A stretch of DNA of 64,000 nt from Notospermus geniculatus. Its lineage: Eukaryota > Nemertea > Pilidiophora > Heteronemertea > Lineidae. The stretch covers positions 49,092 to 113,091 of the forward strand of contig NMRB01001453.1 in assembly GCA_002633025.1 (NCBI GenBank). The letters run 5' to 3'. The notes under the pieces were generated by a model, which searched no databases, was not told where the DNA came from, and saw nothing but the letters and a program-made list of their open reading frames with translations. How positions within the stretch are numbered: the first letter of the stretch is position 1; every line of letters begins with the position of its first letter. Both the position numbers and the translations under genes were made by a program. Positions 30,533-42,190 of the stretch are shown here, piece by piece.

Positions 30533-31040
30533 GTCTATGGACCATGTGCTCACCTGTGGGTGAATGTACCAGAAGAACAGATGACAATTGTGTTTTTGTT
30601 GCAGCCACCTTGTGGCCAAGCCAAGAATCGAACTGAGCCGAAACTTGGTGTCATTGGTCATCTGACCTAGGGGAATATATGTACCAAGTTTCAGGTCAAT
30701 AGCCCCTGCGGCCACGAAACGTGCCACCTAACGGCAAAATTTTGAACTTTGACCTCCGTGACCTTCAAAACTCAAAACTCCGTATTATATATCATGTAAC
30801 CTCATTAGACGTACCTACGATAAAAATTCGGTGACGATCCGACCAACGGTTAAGGATGAATCGCAATTTTCAGTGTTGGTCCACTGGTGGCAGAATGGAG
30901 TATCGGATTTCCATGAAAATTGGTCTGTGGAGACCTATGATCCGGAAGTGAATTTGTGTGAAGATTGAAGTCAATAGCTCCAGTGTTCACCATGAGGTTT
31001 CAAACTGCATGGATGTAACTGTAGTTCATTAAATAGTCAC
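30533..31040 (+). repeat. GCTCACC-family repeat, copy near 30.5 kb
   Basis: It starts GGACCATGTGCTCACCTGTG and GGTGAATGTACCAGAAG and continues with CTAGGGGAATATATGTACCA, CGAAACGTGCCACC and GACCTCCGTGACCTTCAAAA. Its 3' GGTGAGC end was not found. Confidence 0.6.
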
Positions 31041-32441
31041 CAGATGGCTCCATTTGAAATGTACAAATGCGCTGCCCGGTGTAGACGCCAAACAAACGTT
31101 GGTACCAACAATCAATGATGGTCAGCCGGTAGAAATATTCTCCAAATACCAATATTGACGCCCAGTAATTCCAATAATGACAATGAAGCCAATATGTCTT
31201 TCAGTGTTATGTTCTTTGTCATCAGCGTTCACAAAGAATTCCGCATGTCTAATATTACATAACTTTCTCAGATTCAAAGACTGTCATCTTTGAGAAAACC
31301 TCCCTTTTTTGTTAGGGCAAGCCATGTTATGTATTCATCTTGTGGGTTTGATGTTGTTCTTTTCTGGACGACTGTACATGTATTTTCAATCTGATCGCAA
31401 TCCAATATATGACTGACTGACGTCATATTATTGCTAACAGGTGGAAACGAATTCCTTTGCTGATTATTTGATAGATCATGCCGCAGGTCAATGCGACAGG
31501 ACATCGTAAGTTGCAATGTATGTATATGTGTACGGCCTCTTTTCCATAAGAAAAACAAACAATACCTTTAATAGAGATTACTAATACTGAACACTGAATA
31601 AACGTAATGTACGCACACTGATCATAAGTATTGCAACATAGGTTTTTCCTTAATTTCTCTCATGCCTTTACTACTTTTACATCTGTTTTCAAATATATAT
31701 ACACATATATAGGAGGGTCTATGGCAAAATATGCTGTTGGCAATATGGACTGAAAAATCACACTGCTGACGAAAATATCAAGCCACGAAAAAGAAATATC
31801 AAAACATGAAATGAGAAAATCTTCATGTGATACTGGATCACTCTTCCTTTTCACGACAATGAAGCCTGATGATGAGAAAGGATTTACAAGAAGAAAAGAG
31901 GAAAATATCAACTGTGAACAAAGACAGCTTGAGTTTTCATTGGTTATGTCAGTGAAGTTGACCTGACGAAATTGTCCATTTTTGATTAGTTCGTGTACGG
32001 TAGATTAAAAATTAAGTAGGCCTATCAGCTACAGTGTAGCCTATACTCTACACGACAGTGTCCTGGTAGTACCAAAATTCATTGCTCGTTTACGAATTAA
32101 GACGCTCCCACCTGCACTTCACATTTACAAAAAGCAACAAATTCCATCGGACAGAATGATGAGTAGTGCACGCGTCAACCACTGGATAACACGGTCAATA
32201 AAAAAAAACATTCCGTAGCATATCAGCGCGATGTTCACATCATAGATACATTACGTTATTGCCTTGTCAATTAGCGTTTTACGTGCCACGACAACGCGAA
32301 CAACGATCAATGAAAGAAACTGATAAATTCCACGGACGCCACATTTTTTTCTTGCCATTTAATTGCACCAATGATTTATTCATCAACATCAATGTTGTCT
32401 TTCTTGTGTGCTCGTGACCGGAAATTCGCGTATTGAAAAAA
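31041..32441. other. Stretch without a recognised feature
   Basis: AT-rich, with a short ATATATACACATATATA run near 31696. No gene or complete element can be supported. Confidence 0.4.
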
Positions 32442-32646
32442 TTAAAGGAGCACGGTATTGGATATCTAATGCGTTATTTGACTGCCGACGAAGAGGGAGC
32501 CACCTAGCGGCAGCAATACGAACTACAAAAATGCATTCCAAAATGTACGTAGTAAATCGGGTCAACTCGCCGACAACGTAGTTAGCCCCTGGTTTGGAGA
32601 GTGGCGCCGGCTGTCGACAAAAAGTGGCAATACCGTGGTCCGTTAA
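32442..32646. repeat. T2 MITE-like element with TTAA ends, complete copy
   Basis: Left TTAAAGGAGCACGGTATTGG and right CAATACCGTGGTCCGTTAA with TTAA on both sides. The interior matches 1312-1524 and 25073-25350. Confidence 0.82.
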
Positions 32647-32665
32647 ATAAAATGAGTAACGATTG

Positions 32666-32924
32666 TTAAAGGGGCACCGTATCCCTTCCATATCCTGCGC
32701 TAAACATGCCCTCTATTAACAATATTGTTCAACTACCGCTTATCAAACTCGCCCTATGTTGAGTTACTCTCGTTCCTAGGGTATCCTCGTATGCATTGTA
32801 CATGTATTGAATCATAAATTCTCCAACACTGGGGCGAAAGGCAAAACTACGGTATTGGAGAATGATGCAATCACCGCCGGTGGCGCCGGCTATCGACAAA
32901 ACGTGGCAATATCTGACCCTTTAA
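32666..32924 (+). repeat. T3 element with TTAA ends
   Basis: It begins TTAAAGGGGCACCGTATCCC and ends TGACCCTTTAA. It carries ATCCTGCGCTAAACATGCCC, GTTCCTAGGGTATCC, CACTGGGGCGAAAGGCAAAA and GCCGGCTATCGACAAA, several of them in inverted order in the copy at 37910-38130. It starts only 20 bp after the preceding T2 element. Confidence 0.72.
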
Positions 32925-33514
32925 AGGTAGCCTACTTGTTGTATCATATACAATGTAATGAGCCATAAACCGACTCAAGCTTTTCTTTGATCTTGTAACC
33001 AGTATTTGTATGACATTGATAATCCATAATCATCTTGTGAAAGCGAATGACGACTCAGGATGCAGAGTTTCGGATACAGCGAAATTAATCATCATGTCGT
33101 TGTTGTCCATATCATTGCTCATTCATATTGAATGTAAGGTACATTGTAGTGTCCCGGGGGTAGTGGTAGCCGTGTTGATCGTCAACAATATCGAAAGAAG
33201 GGCGGTAACACCGATTTCTAGGATCAACTTTTTAAGTTGACATGTATGGTACATGGTGACTCAAGCTTTCGACACTATACGGTGTCTTCCTCAGGAGTGA
33301 GGGAAAATATTAGGACGCAGGAATAAGAATCAAATCAAAATCCCAGAATAAGCAACAACGTAACACGTTTGCTTCTCTGCTTGAGTACCACTTTCTCTGC
33401 TTTCCTAATTACTTATGTTGTTGTTTATTCTGGGATGATTTGAAAGGGCCTGGTATATGGGAGGTCATATCCGCAAATATAGACGTTGTTAGTATTAGTT
33501 GTGATGTGATCACG
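32925..33514. other. Stretch without a recognised feature
   Basis: No gene. TATCCGCAAATATAGACGTT near 33470 is shared with about 19905. Confidence 0.4.
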
Positions 33515-33951
33515 AGTCGTAGGTTAGAAAGACGTTTGGTGGCGTTGCAGTCGTCGAGACGATTTGCCAAATGGGTGTGAGACAAGGAGAAAATTTCTCC
33601 CCTCTTCTCTTTTCACAGCGCGGCCAAACCTCCCGAGATTGCACATTTCCCGTAGTTCCGAAGGTCGCCACTGCAATGAAGCGGCGCCGAACCTGACGTG
33701 GGCCTAGACTTTCAATATTTTTAAATGATTTTGAATCTTTTTTGCAGGAACACGGAATATATGGCCCTTCACAATTTGTAGTCGTAGCTTAGAAAGACGT
33801 TGGGCGGCGCTGCAGTCGCGGAGACGATGTCGAGTCGTAGCTAAGAAAGAGAATGGGTGGCGCTACAGTCTTAAAGATGATCTGGACTCGAAGCAGATCA
33901 AAACATTTACGACTGCAGCGCCACCCAACGTCTTTCTAAACTATGATTCGC
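33515..33951. repeat. Cluster of GTCGTAG...GAAAGACGTT units, three direct and one inverted
   Basis: Units of about 48 bp near 33516, 33781 and 33833 share CGTAGSTTAGAAAGACGTT and GGCGSTGCAGTCG. A fourth copy is inverted at 33910-33951 (GACTGCAGCGCCACCCAACG). The inverted pair could be the ends of an element. Confidence 0.6.
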
Positions 33952-34919
33952 CTGCATTTGCGCCTTTAAATCAGTCAATTTACTTTATACTAGAGTCACG
34001 AAAAGCGTTTACGTTGAAATTTCTGTTTGTATAAGGTCAGACAAGGAAAAATAACTAGAGCGTAATCGTTTGGAGATGCGATTTCATGATTCAATGAATG
34101 AAATGTGGAATTTTAAGTTTTGCATTTCAATTTCACTTCAATGAAAAATAGTTTCCGTGAGATAAAAGCTAATGTTTGTTTCCATAAAAGTTAGTCGCAT
34201 TTTGAAAGAACTGAATGAAAATGATGCGAAGTTGAAGACACTGTGTTTGATTCATTTGAACTTAAAGCATGAAAAACTGACGAGAAAGAAAAAAGTGTCA
34301 TCTCCTCTCAGGTTATAAAATGTAAATTGCAATGACACATTGGTGTCAAAAATAATACTTCTCAATACCTAACATGCAAGTTCTGGTGAGAAAAGAAGAT
34401 TATGGAATTGAAATCCAATTTGTCAAGTTTTTTTATACCGAGAGCTCCCATCAACATCCTTTGACAACTCCTTTAGTCCACGGATACATTTTAAGTGTTA
34501 TGTTTTATAGCGAACAGCTTTTTACTTTTCAACGTAATAGTGTTTTGTTTTATACGATCAACTTTTTCATAAGAACGCATAATAAGATTTTCATGTCAGT
34601 CTATACTTTTTAACCACCAGACATGAATCTGAATATAAAAAGTGGTATACAAAAAAATGGCAGTCTACGGCGGCTATGATACAGCGCGTCAGTTTTGGTT
34701 TCGAGGGCAGTCTTGTTAAAATACGATCTAGGTTTCCCCATGTCCAGGAAGAGGATCTTCTTATATAAAAAAGCCTCTGTTTCATCCGAATCTGTCAAAC
34801 CAATCAGAAGTTATGTCATTTTTCTGCAGCAAACTCACATTCCAATAATCATTTGATAAGATTCAAAGTTGGGCCTGCCCTTGCTCCACACAAAAAAAGA
34901 TATACAACCTAACTTTTGG
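33952..34919. other. Stretch without a recognised feature
   Basis: AT-rich, with no gene or repeat that I can delimit. Confidence 0.4.
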
Positions 34920-35300
34920 TTAAACTCCCAACGCAGTTGTGTAGCGCGCCACCTTCGGTTTACTCGCTCTCCACAACTGCTTAACTTCGTAAAATTCGCC
35001 GCGTTCGGTCAACAGATGGCGCTGAGAGAGTCGACCAACGAGAGCACCGAGCAGCCGGTAACCAAGCTGGCCTGAGACACTTTTTCATTGGCCGAGCGGT
35101 TCGTAGCCATGGTAGCACAAGAACATCCGTTGCCAACGGGCCAAAGAGTTCTGAAAGCAGTGTGCTGATAGGCTATAAAACTCGCGCCAGGCCCTGACGC
35201 CATCTGTTGACCAACCGCGGCGACTTCCACGAAGTAAAGCAGTTGTGGAGAGCGGGTAAACCGAAGGGGGCGCGGTACACAATCTGCGTCGGGAGTTTAA
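34920..35300. repeat. TTAA-bounded element with about 60-bp terminal inverted repeats
   Basis: Left TTAAACTCCCAACGCAG and right CTGCGTCGGGAGTTTAA, with the arms continuing through CCTTCGGTTTAC and CTCTCCACAACTGC. TTAA at both ends (34920-34923 and 35297-35300). The interior carries a second, inner fold (CATCTGTTGACC/GGTCAACAGATG). Confidence 0.85.
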
Positions 35301-36017
35301 CTTTTGGTCGGCTTGAGTGAAAATAAGATTTTTTTACCAACAACCCTTATCAGGATCAAGTGAAACCTACATTCCGAGTTGCCTGGTTTCATTGGTCTGT
35401 ACATTTTTTGGGACACTCTGTATATCAACCCCTATCACCTTCAATATGGCCCATAATACAGGATGGAATGCAAATGGGTATGCAGATTATACTTATACCT
35501 GCTGGCCTGTCCTTGGTCATAATTCGGGCTGTTCGAGTTTTTCGCTAATTGATAATTGACTTCTTTAATTACATGTAGCAATCAACAGAACCTTGAAATA
35601 TTCGAATAACATTACTCTTCTTCTAATGGGGCAAAGGAACAGATATCAAGAGATCTCGCTACTTCGCATGCCACTCGTTCACCACAACCTTTAGTGCGAT
35701 GGTTCTTGCCGATATTTCGAGCAGAATTAACGTAAGTCATAATAGCTTGTAATACCTGAACGTGACATGGTTTATACTCTCCTGTTGACGAATTAACATT
35801 ACTTCTAATCTGAATCAAAAGCGATTTAACTGTCAGAATTTCCATGATTGATGATGATAGCGGTCTAATGCCTGCCAATTAGGGTGTTAAGATTTAACTC
35901 AGCTTAAAACCTGCTTTTGTATCAATATGTCGGAAGTAGTGTGACATCCTGTTTAGATGACGCGTGTCACATTTCAATTCCATTGAAAAGAATCTCTCCG
36001 CCGGAAAATGACAACGT
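35301..36017. other. Stretch without a recognised feature
   Basis: Short open frames here have no domain and no splice context that I can support. Confidence 0.4.
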
Positions 36018-36431
36018 AAGGGAGTAAAGGCGGTGACAGACTGGCGCGTGAGCAACGCGTCGGCTAGCGTTCAACCAATCAGGGAGGTGGTAACACGGAC
36101 CGAAACACCTACCGAAGAATCTGATTGGCGGATCGCCTGCAGGACGCGTTCCGTACGCGCCAGTCTGTCACCGGCTTAAGAAGCAAAAGTGGTAAATAAG
36201 TTGGAAATCTTGGCCCTTTTTGGCACGTGAATTTTTCAATTTCTCAAATTAGGATAGAGTTTTTTTCCATCTCGAGAAATTTTCTTAAAATGACATGACA
36301 TTTCGTCTGATTTTTCGGGCGATATTATCAAATTGGGATAGTTTTTTTCCCATTTTGAGAAAACAGAAAATTCGCGCAAAACTGCCAAAATTTACCACCT
36401 ATTATTTTCCACTTTTATGTCTTACCCCCTT
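36018..36431. repeat. S MITE-like element, copy 2, interrupted by a P element
   Basis: The ends AAGGGAGTAA and TTACCCCCTT and the interior (GAATTTTTCAATTTCTCAAA, TTTTCTTAAAATGACATGAC) match the copy at 10179-10431. Near its left end it is split by 36028-36176. A 157-residue plus-strand open frame partly overlaps and is not credible. Confidence 0.78.
36028..36176. repeat. P MITE-like element nested in S with TAA target duplication
   Basis: AGGCGGTGACAGACTGGCGC at the left and GCGCCAGTCTGTCACCGGCT at the right. TAA on both sides (36025-36027 and 36177-36179); removing one TAA and the element restores the S-type end seen at 10179. A three-base TWA duplication fits PIF/Harbinger elements (inference). 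A second P copy is at 47361-47510. Confidence 0.85.
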
Positions 36432-36841
36432 CGGTATGATATCGCGAATCCGGGGGGCACGAAACGCGAGGTCATGTTGTTCATGTGAACCAGTCCGGCA
36501 AATAACTCGGAGATTCACTGACGGCTCCCGAACGCACGGCCAGGGAAACCCAATTTCAAGACGAGCGTTTTTTTCTACCGATACAGGCTGCAATCTCTCT
36601 TGTTGCTCTAAGGAAACCGCTCGAGATTTTTTTGCGTTCTTATCGGGAAAAACCAAGACGAGTCAACAAATGACACGTTCTATTGATGTATTTTTACCTA
36701 TTCGTGGTAGTTCGTGGGTAAAGCAAGTGATCGTATCTCGTGAAAATTCATTAGGGTTACGACTGTAAAAAATAACGTCGGGAGATGGAAGGTGGAATCG
36801 TTCAATCCAGATTGCCTGATGGACTTCAACTCCTGACTAGA

Positions 36842-37531
36842 TTGGTACCACGATCCTCCGATAGGTGAATTTAGCAGGATCGGTATAGCCTATAATAAGG
36901 GACCGTCTCAAAATTGTTTTGATGCCAGAAAAGAAGAAGTGACTTCGTCTGGGAGGGAGGGGGTTCTCGATTTGGGGAAGCCCACTTCATCTTTTTCTGA
37001 AAAAATAGGCATCATTCTTTTTTTACAGGAGAATGACTTTTTATATGCAGTCTTCAGAAAGGAACAAGGTTCTGGCTGCATGGGCCTATAGGCCTACTAT
37101 GGACTGTATGAGTCAGAGCTATAACTTCCCACTTGACCTTTAGGCAACGTGGTATATGCATGCTCGACAAGACTGTTCAAATCTATCTATCTGAATGATC
37201 TGAGTTACCAATTAGGCATTGAGAGTGTTGCTACACATAAAAGAATGAGTTGAAGCATGTTACCTTACTATAGCAGCTCGTTGAATTTCTCATAGTGATG
37301 AAGGTATGGCGGCCATTTTTGTTTCCTCATAGTATCAGTCCAGCCTCGGTGTCATCACTGGCTATACATGTATATAGGTTGGACAGGAGACCAGTCTTAT
37401 CAAGGTGGGGAGGAATAAAGAGTCACCTAATGCACAGAGTTGGGCTTTAAATAGCAGCCAATTAAATCGCAATATTATAATAGGCTGTGCCGATCCGTCT
37501 AAACCCACCTAGCGGAGGATCGTGGTACCAA
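36842..37531. repeat. 0.7-kb element with TTGGTACCACGATCCTCCG ends
   Basis: TTGGTACCACGATCCTCCG at the left is repeated as its exact complement at 37513-37531. AGGATCGGTATAGCCTATAA and TTATAATAGGCTGTGCCGAT inside the ends pair as well. Within it, 37161-37373 is shared with 56609-56840. Confidence 0.75.
37161..37373 (+). repeat. Dispersed repeat shared with 56609-56840
   Basis: Both copies contain ACTGTTCAAATCTATC, TGAATGATC, GTTACCAATTAGG, GTGTTGCTACACATA and ATGAGTTGAAGCATGTTACC in the same order. This copy lies inside a terminal-inverted-repeat element. Confidence 0.75.
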
Positions 37532-37909
37532 CCTAACTCCTTATTTGAGAGAGTGGCCAGCGCAAAATAAGACTGAAAGAAGGGGAAAAGCTTTTCTAAT
37601 CAAATCCGTGTCTATCTGGCGACTGATAACGCTCCACCAATCGAACATTGAACTAATCATAGAATATTGCAATGTCCGTGAAGAAAAAAGATCGATATTC
37701 CTTGTTCATTGCCGTGGTCAGGGTTATTATCAGCAGCCCTCCGCCCCTCAGAGCAACCTGTCGGTATAATTACCCCATGATCTTCGACCGCCTGAACCCA
37801 ATGGTATCCCTTGTTAACCAAATGTTTTTTTTACAGATGCAGCGATGTGTTCGTTCATGCATCAACAACAGTAGCCGGGAATTGTTTGGTATAAAATGCA
37901 GGGTGTAGG

Positions 37910-38130
37910 TTAAAGGGGCATATGGTATTGCCACATTTCTTAGACAGCCGGCCGGGCGCCACCGGCGGTGATTGCGTCATTCTCCATTGCCGTAGTTTCG
38001 CCTCAGTGTTGGAGAATGTATGATTACAATGCAATGGATCCGTGGATAGCCTAGGAACGAGAATTACTCTATCTGGGGCGACGTTCATAAGCGGTAGTTT
38101 AAAAACATTGTCAATAGAGGTCTCCCTTAA
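37910..38130 (-). repeat. T3 element with TTAA ends, inverted copy
   Basis: TTAAAGGGGCATATGG at the left and CTCCCTTAA at the right. Contains GGATAGCCTAGGAACGAGAA, the complement of the GTTCCTAGGGTATCC motif in the 32666 copy, and GGTGATTGCGTCATTCTCCA as in that copy's complement. Confidence 0.7.
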
Positions 38131-38279
38131 CGAGCTGATCCAATGCCACCGCCATCTTCAAAGTCTGGGCATACACTGAGGCCTCCCGTGTAAGTCGCGG
38201 TTATAAACACCCCACTGCCACGTTTATTATAAGAATGGCTTTGAAGCCCAACCTGTGCAACGTGCTGTGAAATATAAGT

Positions 38280-38690
38280 CTGGCTTAAGCCACTCTTATG
38301 TCGGGATCGACCCAACTCTGGCTTAAAGGAGCTCGACGTCCAAGTTGTAAACAAACTGGTTTGTTTACAAACAGTGGCCAGCAAACTAGTTTTATTCCTT
38401 CGTGAAGGTGGCAGCACCAGTAGCGCCCCGTGATCGTTAGACTGGTGCCCGGTCCAATGCAACTCACTCACGATATTCACGTCAGTACAAATCACCGACA
38501 ATAGGTGGCAGCACCGCATGCGTCGCGTGGATAGAGAACCAGTGAGTGAGTGTTTACAACTTGGACGTCGAGCTCCTTTAAGCCAAGGCTAAACAACCGG
38601 GCAGATGATGAGTAAGCCTGGCTTGAGCTGCCCTCATTGGGATCGACCAAAATCTAGCTTCAGCCAAGGCTGAGCAACCGGGCTTTAGAC
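38280..38690. repeat. Degraded host element split by T4
   Basis: TGGCTTAAGCCACTCTTATG and TCGGGATCGACCCAACTCTG on the left side correspond in inverted order to TGGGATCGACCAAAATCTAG and CCAAGGCTGAGCAACCGGG on the right. The T4 element sits in the middle at a TTAA. Confidence 0.55.
38323..38581. repeat. T4 TTAA-bounded MITE-like element
   Basis: TTAAAGGAGCTCGACGTCCA and AGTTGTAAAC at the left pair with GTTTACAACT and TGGACGTCGAGCTCCTTTAA at the right. TTAA at 38323-38326 and 38578-38581. The outer 25-30 bp match exactly as read, so it looks relatively young. Confidence 0.88.
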
Positions 38691-39924
38691 ATTTTCTTAC
38701 GAGCTAGGCATCATATGAGAAAACGTGGGAAGACTATTAAAACCCCTTACAAATAGACTCGTATTACAAAAGTCATTCCTTCTTCTTCATGAATTTTTCT
38801 ATACACAAAGAGGTTATCATCCTCCCATAACCTTACTTTTGACTTTTTTCAAATATCAAATGTTGGTTCACATTTCAATTACAGTCTGTCCATTTATGCG
38901 CAATATCAGCATATGGCTGCAGGCGACAAGATTCTATTGATGCAAAGATAAACATCGTTTAGATGATAGTACGTCAGGGCATTGGCTTCACTTTGAAGAA
39001 AACTATATCGCGATTTTGTTCAATGTTTGGCAATACCGGGTAATTGTTTCACTGTTGTTTGAATAGGGATTAAGTAAACACAAGCGTTCAGTAGAAGTTT
39101 ACATGTAGGTCTATTCAATAGACGGTTTCGAGAAAAATGGCCGCCTTACTGTTATATGGCGTTTGTTTTGGCTTTTTTTGGGAACACGTGTACGTTTGGC
39201 AAAGTTCCATCTCCAAAATTAGCCAAACTATTCACACCGATTGTCTGGTACATGCACTGCTGTGTTCATGAAAATGAAATCTGTATTTAAAGCGAATTGA
39301 TAGCGGATTTTATTTACCTTTGGTTGGTGTTTGTAAACACAAAATTTCAGCCAATCAGAATGTACGAACATTTCTTTGTTGACATCCTGGAGAAGTTTCT
39401 TTACATTTTTTCTCGAAAATTCGTCCCCTTTCAAATTCTATTTCTAAATCAATTTTTTTTCGATATCAATTCGCTTTAAGTCCAGAAACCGAAGTGTTAT
39501 TTGCGAGAAATCAGCCCGTAAAAATTTGTAAACAAACGGGCGCCATTTTCCTCGAAAGGATCTTTTGCGATGTACCTTCATATTGTGCGACATTCAAACG
39601 ACAAAGAACAGGTTTTAGTATTTTAAAATCCTATCTGCTCTAATTCAAAAGGTCAGTATATTTAGCTACGCCGCAGAAAATGTATCCGTTGCGGTCGTTA
39701 AAAACGCTTGCTGATTATCTGCAGTATAGGAAAATGGTTGTGGGCGGTTGCATCTCCATTGCATCTTTCAAAGAACAATAAACAAAACAGAGAGTTGTGA
39801 TGCGACTTTTTAGTTGTTTGAGGTCGCGTCTGTCGAAGAAGCAATGTAAAGGTACATGTAAATCCACAAAAAAAAAATTAGTTTGTCTGCGACATCATCT
39901 CTGCCAGTTAAAACGTTAAAAACG
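38691..39924. other. Stretch without a recognised feature
   Basis: AAAATGGCCGCC and GCGCCATTTTCCTCGAAA near 39135 and 39540 may be ends of an old inverted repeat (GTTTCGAGAAAAATGGC against GCCATTTTCCTCGAAA), with AAGCGAATTGATA/TATCAATTCGCTT at 39290 and 39465 also paired. No gene. Confidence 0.45.
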
Positions 39925-40303
39925 TTTGGGTTTATAATCTGATATCAAGAACGTAGATGTTCTCATCCGACTTTACACTTTAACCCCAGTCTATCCTGAA
40001 ACCTTTCAGTAGAACTCAGATGAGCTGCTCATTCAGCGCTATACAATCTGAGCATTTCCGACCGGTACCCATTTATCAGTCTAAGTTTTTTCATCAGGGC
40101 CCATTATTGGCCCTGCTAAGGCATGGGCACCTCTTTTTACGTGGAAGACGTGGTACAAAGTAAAAGGGACACCACAGCTTACCGTCCCAAGCGACGGGCG
40201 TGACGAGCAGGGGATGATTAATCCTATGTGGCCCTCGCTGGGTTCGAACCCGAGACCTGCCGCTTTCAACATGGACGTGATAACTACTAGACTTTAATGG
40301 CAC
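39925..40303 (-). repeat. tRNA-derived SINE
   Basis: The minus-strand head has an A-box-like AAGTCTAGTAGTTA (40294-40281) and a perfect-looking B-box core GGGTTCGAACCC (40251-40240). The body ends in the same block as the 27-kb SINE (GATGAGCTGCTCATTCAGCG, CTGAGCATTTCCGACCGGTA as read on +) although the heads differ. Confidence 0.72.
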
Positions 40304-41329
40304 TTATCTGGTATTTGCATTGATCTTTGCTGCAATAGCTATTAGCCTACAATCAAGACTGTTATTCCTGCCTCTTTTCGAGAGCGTCAGGCATGATGAC
40401 TAATCAGCTTAATCATTAGCCTTTGATCGTAACCTAACCAGTGTAGTAGACATTCATGGTTGGTCGTAATTGACGAACTGAGTCCTTAGACATGCAGCTG
40501 AAGGTGCATCTTGCATCTCCACTTGTAGTCGGGTCTCTTAAGGGTCAGAAGCGGACGCGGCGGACATATTTACGATTTTTTGCATATGTGTTCTACAGAC
40601 ACTGTAGTTCAAATTTAGAAGGGGTGCCAAAGAAAACTACGGTTAGTTTGGGCGTTATATGCAAATGAAGTTGTGGGTCACGTGATAATGACCAAATATG
40701 GTCAAAAATTGAAATTTTTCCATAATAAAAAATTTGCGCTATGTAGTCGAAAAATCACTCCTATGCCATCTATAATCAACGGTAAGCATCAGAGGCGCCT
40801 ACAAAGTTTCCCGTTAAAAGGAATTTCTGAAGAATCTCCTGGGGAAAAACGCGTGTTTCTCGATAATTATGAAAATCGATTATAGAAAAGTGCTTTTATT
40901 GAGAGAAAACTCTTAACAGTAAGTTACCATTTTATGGTCATTGGATCACTCTACTCTCGTGAGGGAACTGAAGACGACGATCACTTCTCTCAAACATCGA
41001 TTTTCGTGGACATTCTATACTTGCAGCTTTACTATTGGAGGTCATTTCACATCTACATTTAAAGGCCTGGCACTTTGCCCATGTTGAAGTTAGGGTGAAT
41101 CATACTTTAGTGCATGGCAACTCTTACGTGGAGAAGCACTTGTTGCTGTATCGAATCTAAATCCACTTGCTTGTTAACTATAGTGCGAACGGAATACCGT
41201 CAGGTCACGATCAGCCTCTTGGTGACCAAAGGAATAGCTTCAATGATGAGTTAACCAGAGAAGACTCGACCCTGCTTGACAGTGTGACTTGGACTTGAGC
41301 AAAGACGTTCGTTAATTGGCCTGTGCCAA
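40304..41329. other. Stretch without a recognised feature
   Basis: No gene. ATGTTGAAGTTAGGGTGAATCATACTTTA near 41080 resembles CTTGAAGTTGGGGTGAATCATACTTTA near 572. Confidence 0.4.
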
Positions 41330-41712
41330 TAGGGAGGTTTCGCAAATCTGACGAAACACGAAGTACGAAATACGAAATTGGACTTCATTTCCATGACGTA
41401 ATGATTGAGGAGATGGTTGGTACCACAAATATCGCCTGCTGCAAGAGCGTCTTTCAGCGTACGACGGTAGACCGATAGAGTTACGGTGTGTTTGAAATCT
41501 ATCTTTCGTTTTCACTTGGTACATACGAAGTGGAAATTTAAGAATTCAAGATGCACCATAACTCTCTCGGTCTTACATGATATACTAAAAGACGCACTGG
41601 CAGCAGGGACATTTGTGGTACCAATCTCCAGAAATACATTAGGTCCTGAAGAGGAAGTTAAATTTCGTATTTCGTACTTCGTGTTTCGTCAGATTTGCGA
41701 AAACTCAGTAAT
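41330..41712. repeat. Long-arm inverted-repeat element
   Basis: CGCAAATCTGACGAAACACG and AAGTACGAAATACGAAATT at the left pair with AATTTCGTATTTCGTACTTC and GTGTTTCGTCAGATTTGCG at the right. The arms continue for about 150 bp through TTGGTACCACAAAT/ATTTGTGGTACCAA. Non-coding. Confidence 0.85.
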
Positions 41713-41806
41713 ATGTAGCTCCCCATATTTGGTCCGCACCATTGGTAGTATTACCATACAACATTAATGGTCATTCATGTGTTTACGAAGTATACTACTG
41801 ACATTT

Positions 41807-42190
41807 TAAAGGGACTAGGAAAAATTTGTCAAGCTTCGGTTATTACAAAATGCTAGTCTTTCATGATAAATTCCCACCGTCAATTCACTTTTTCAATTAA
41901 GTGTTAATTACTGGCACGCAGACAAATCAGTCATCACCACACCATGGAGAATTCACCACGTCACTGGGAACCTCTCGCTGTATGTTTTGTATGGAGCGAG
42001 CCTGTACTCTATTATGTTGATTAGGTCCCCAGTGACGTGGTGAATGCTCCATGGTGTGGTGATAACTGATTTGTCTGGGTGCCAGTAATTAACAGTTAAT
42101 TGAAAAAGTGAATTGACGGTGGGAATGTATCATGAAAGACTAGCATTTTGTAATAACCGAAGCTTGAAAAAATTTTCCTAGTCCCTTTAA
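41807..42190. repeat. TTAA-bounded element with about 165-bp terminal inverted repeats
   Basis: Left TTAAAGGGACTAGGAAAAAT pairs with ATTTTCCTAGTCCCTTTAA at the right, and the arms continue through CAAGCTTCGGTTATTACAAA, CCACCGTCAATTCACTTTTT and CACCATGGAG to about 41980. Only scattered mismatches. TTAA flanks both ends. Confidence 0.9.

Noticed and set aside
36295-36768. 157-codon plus-strand frame
   Set aside because: Begins inside the S MITE and shows no recognisable domain or splice context.
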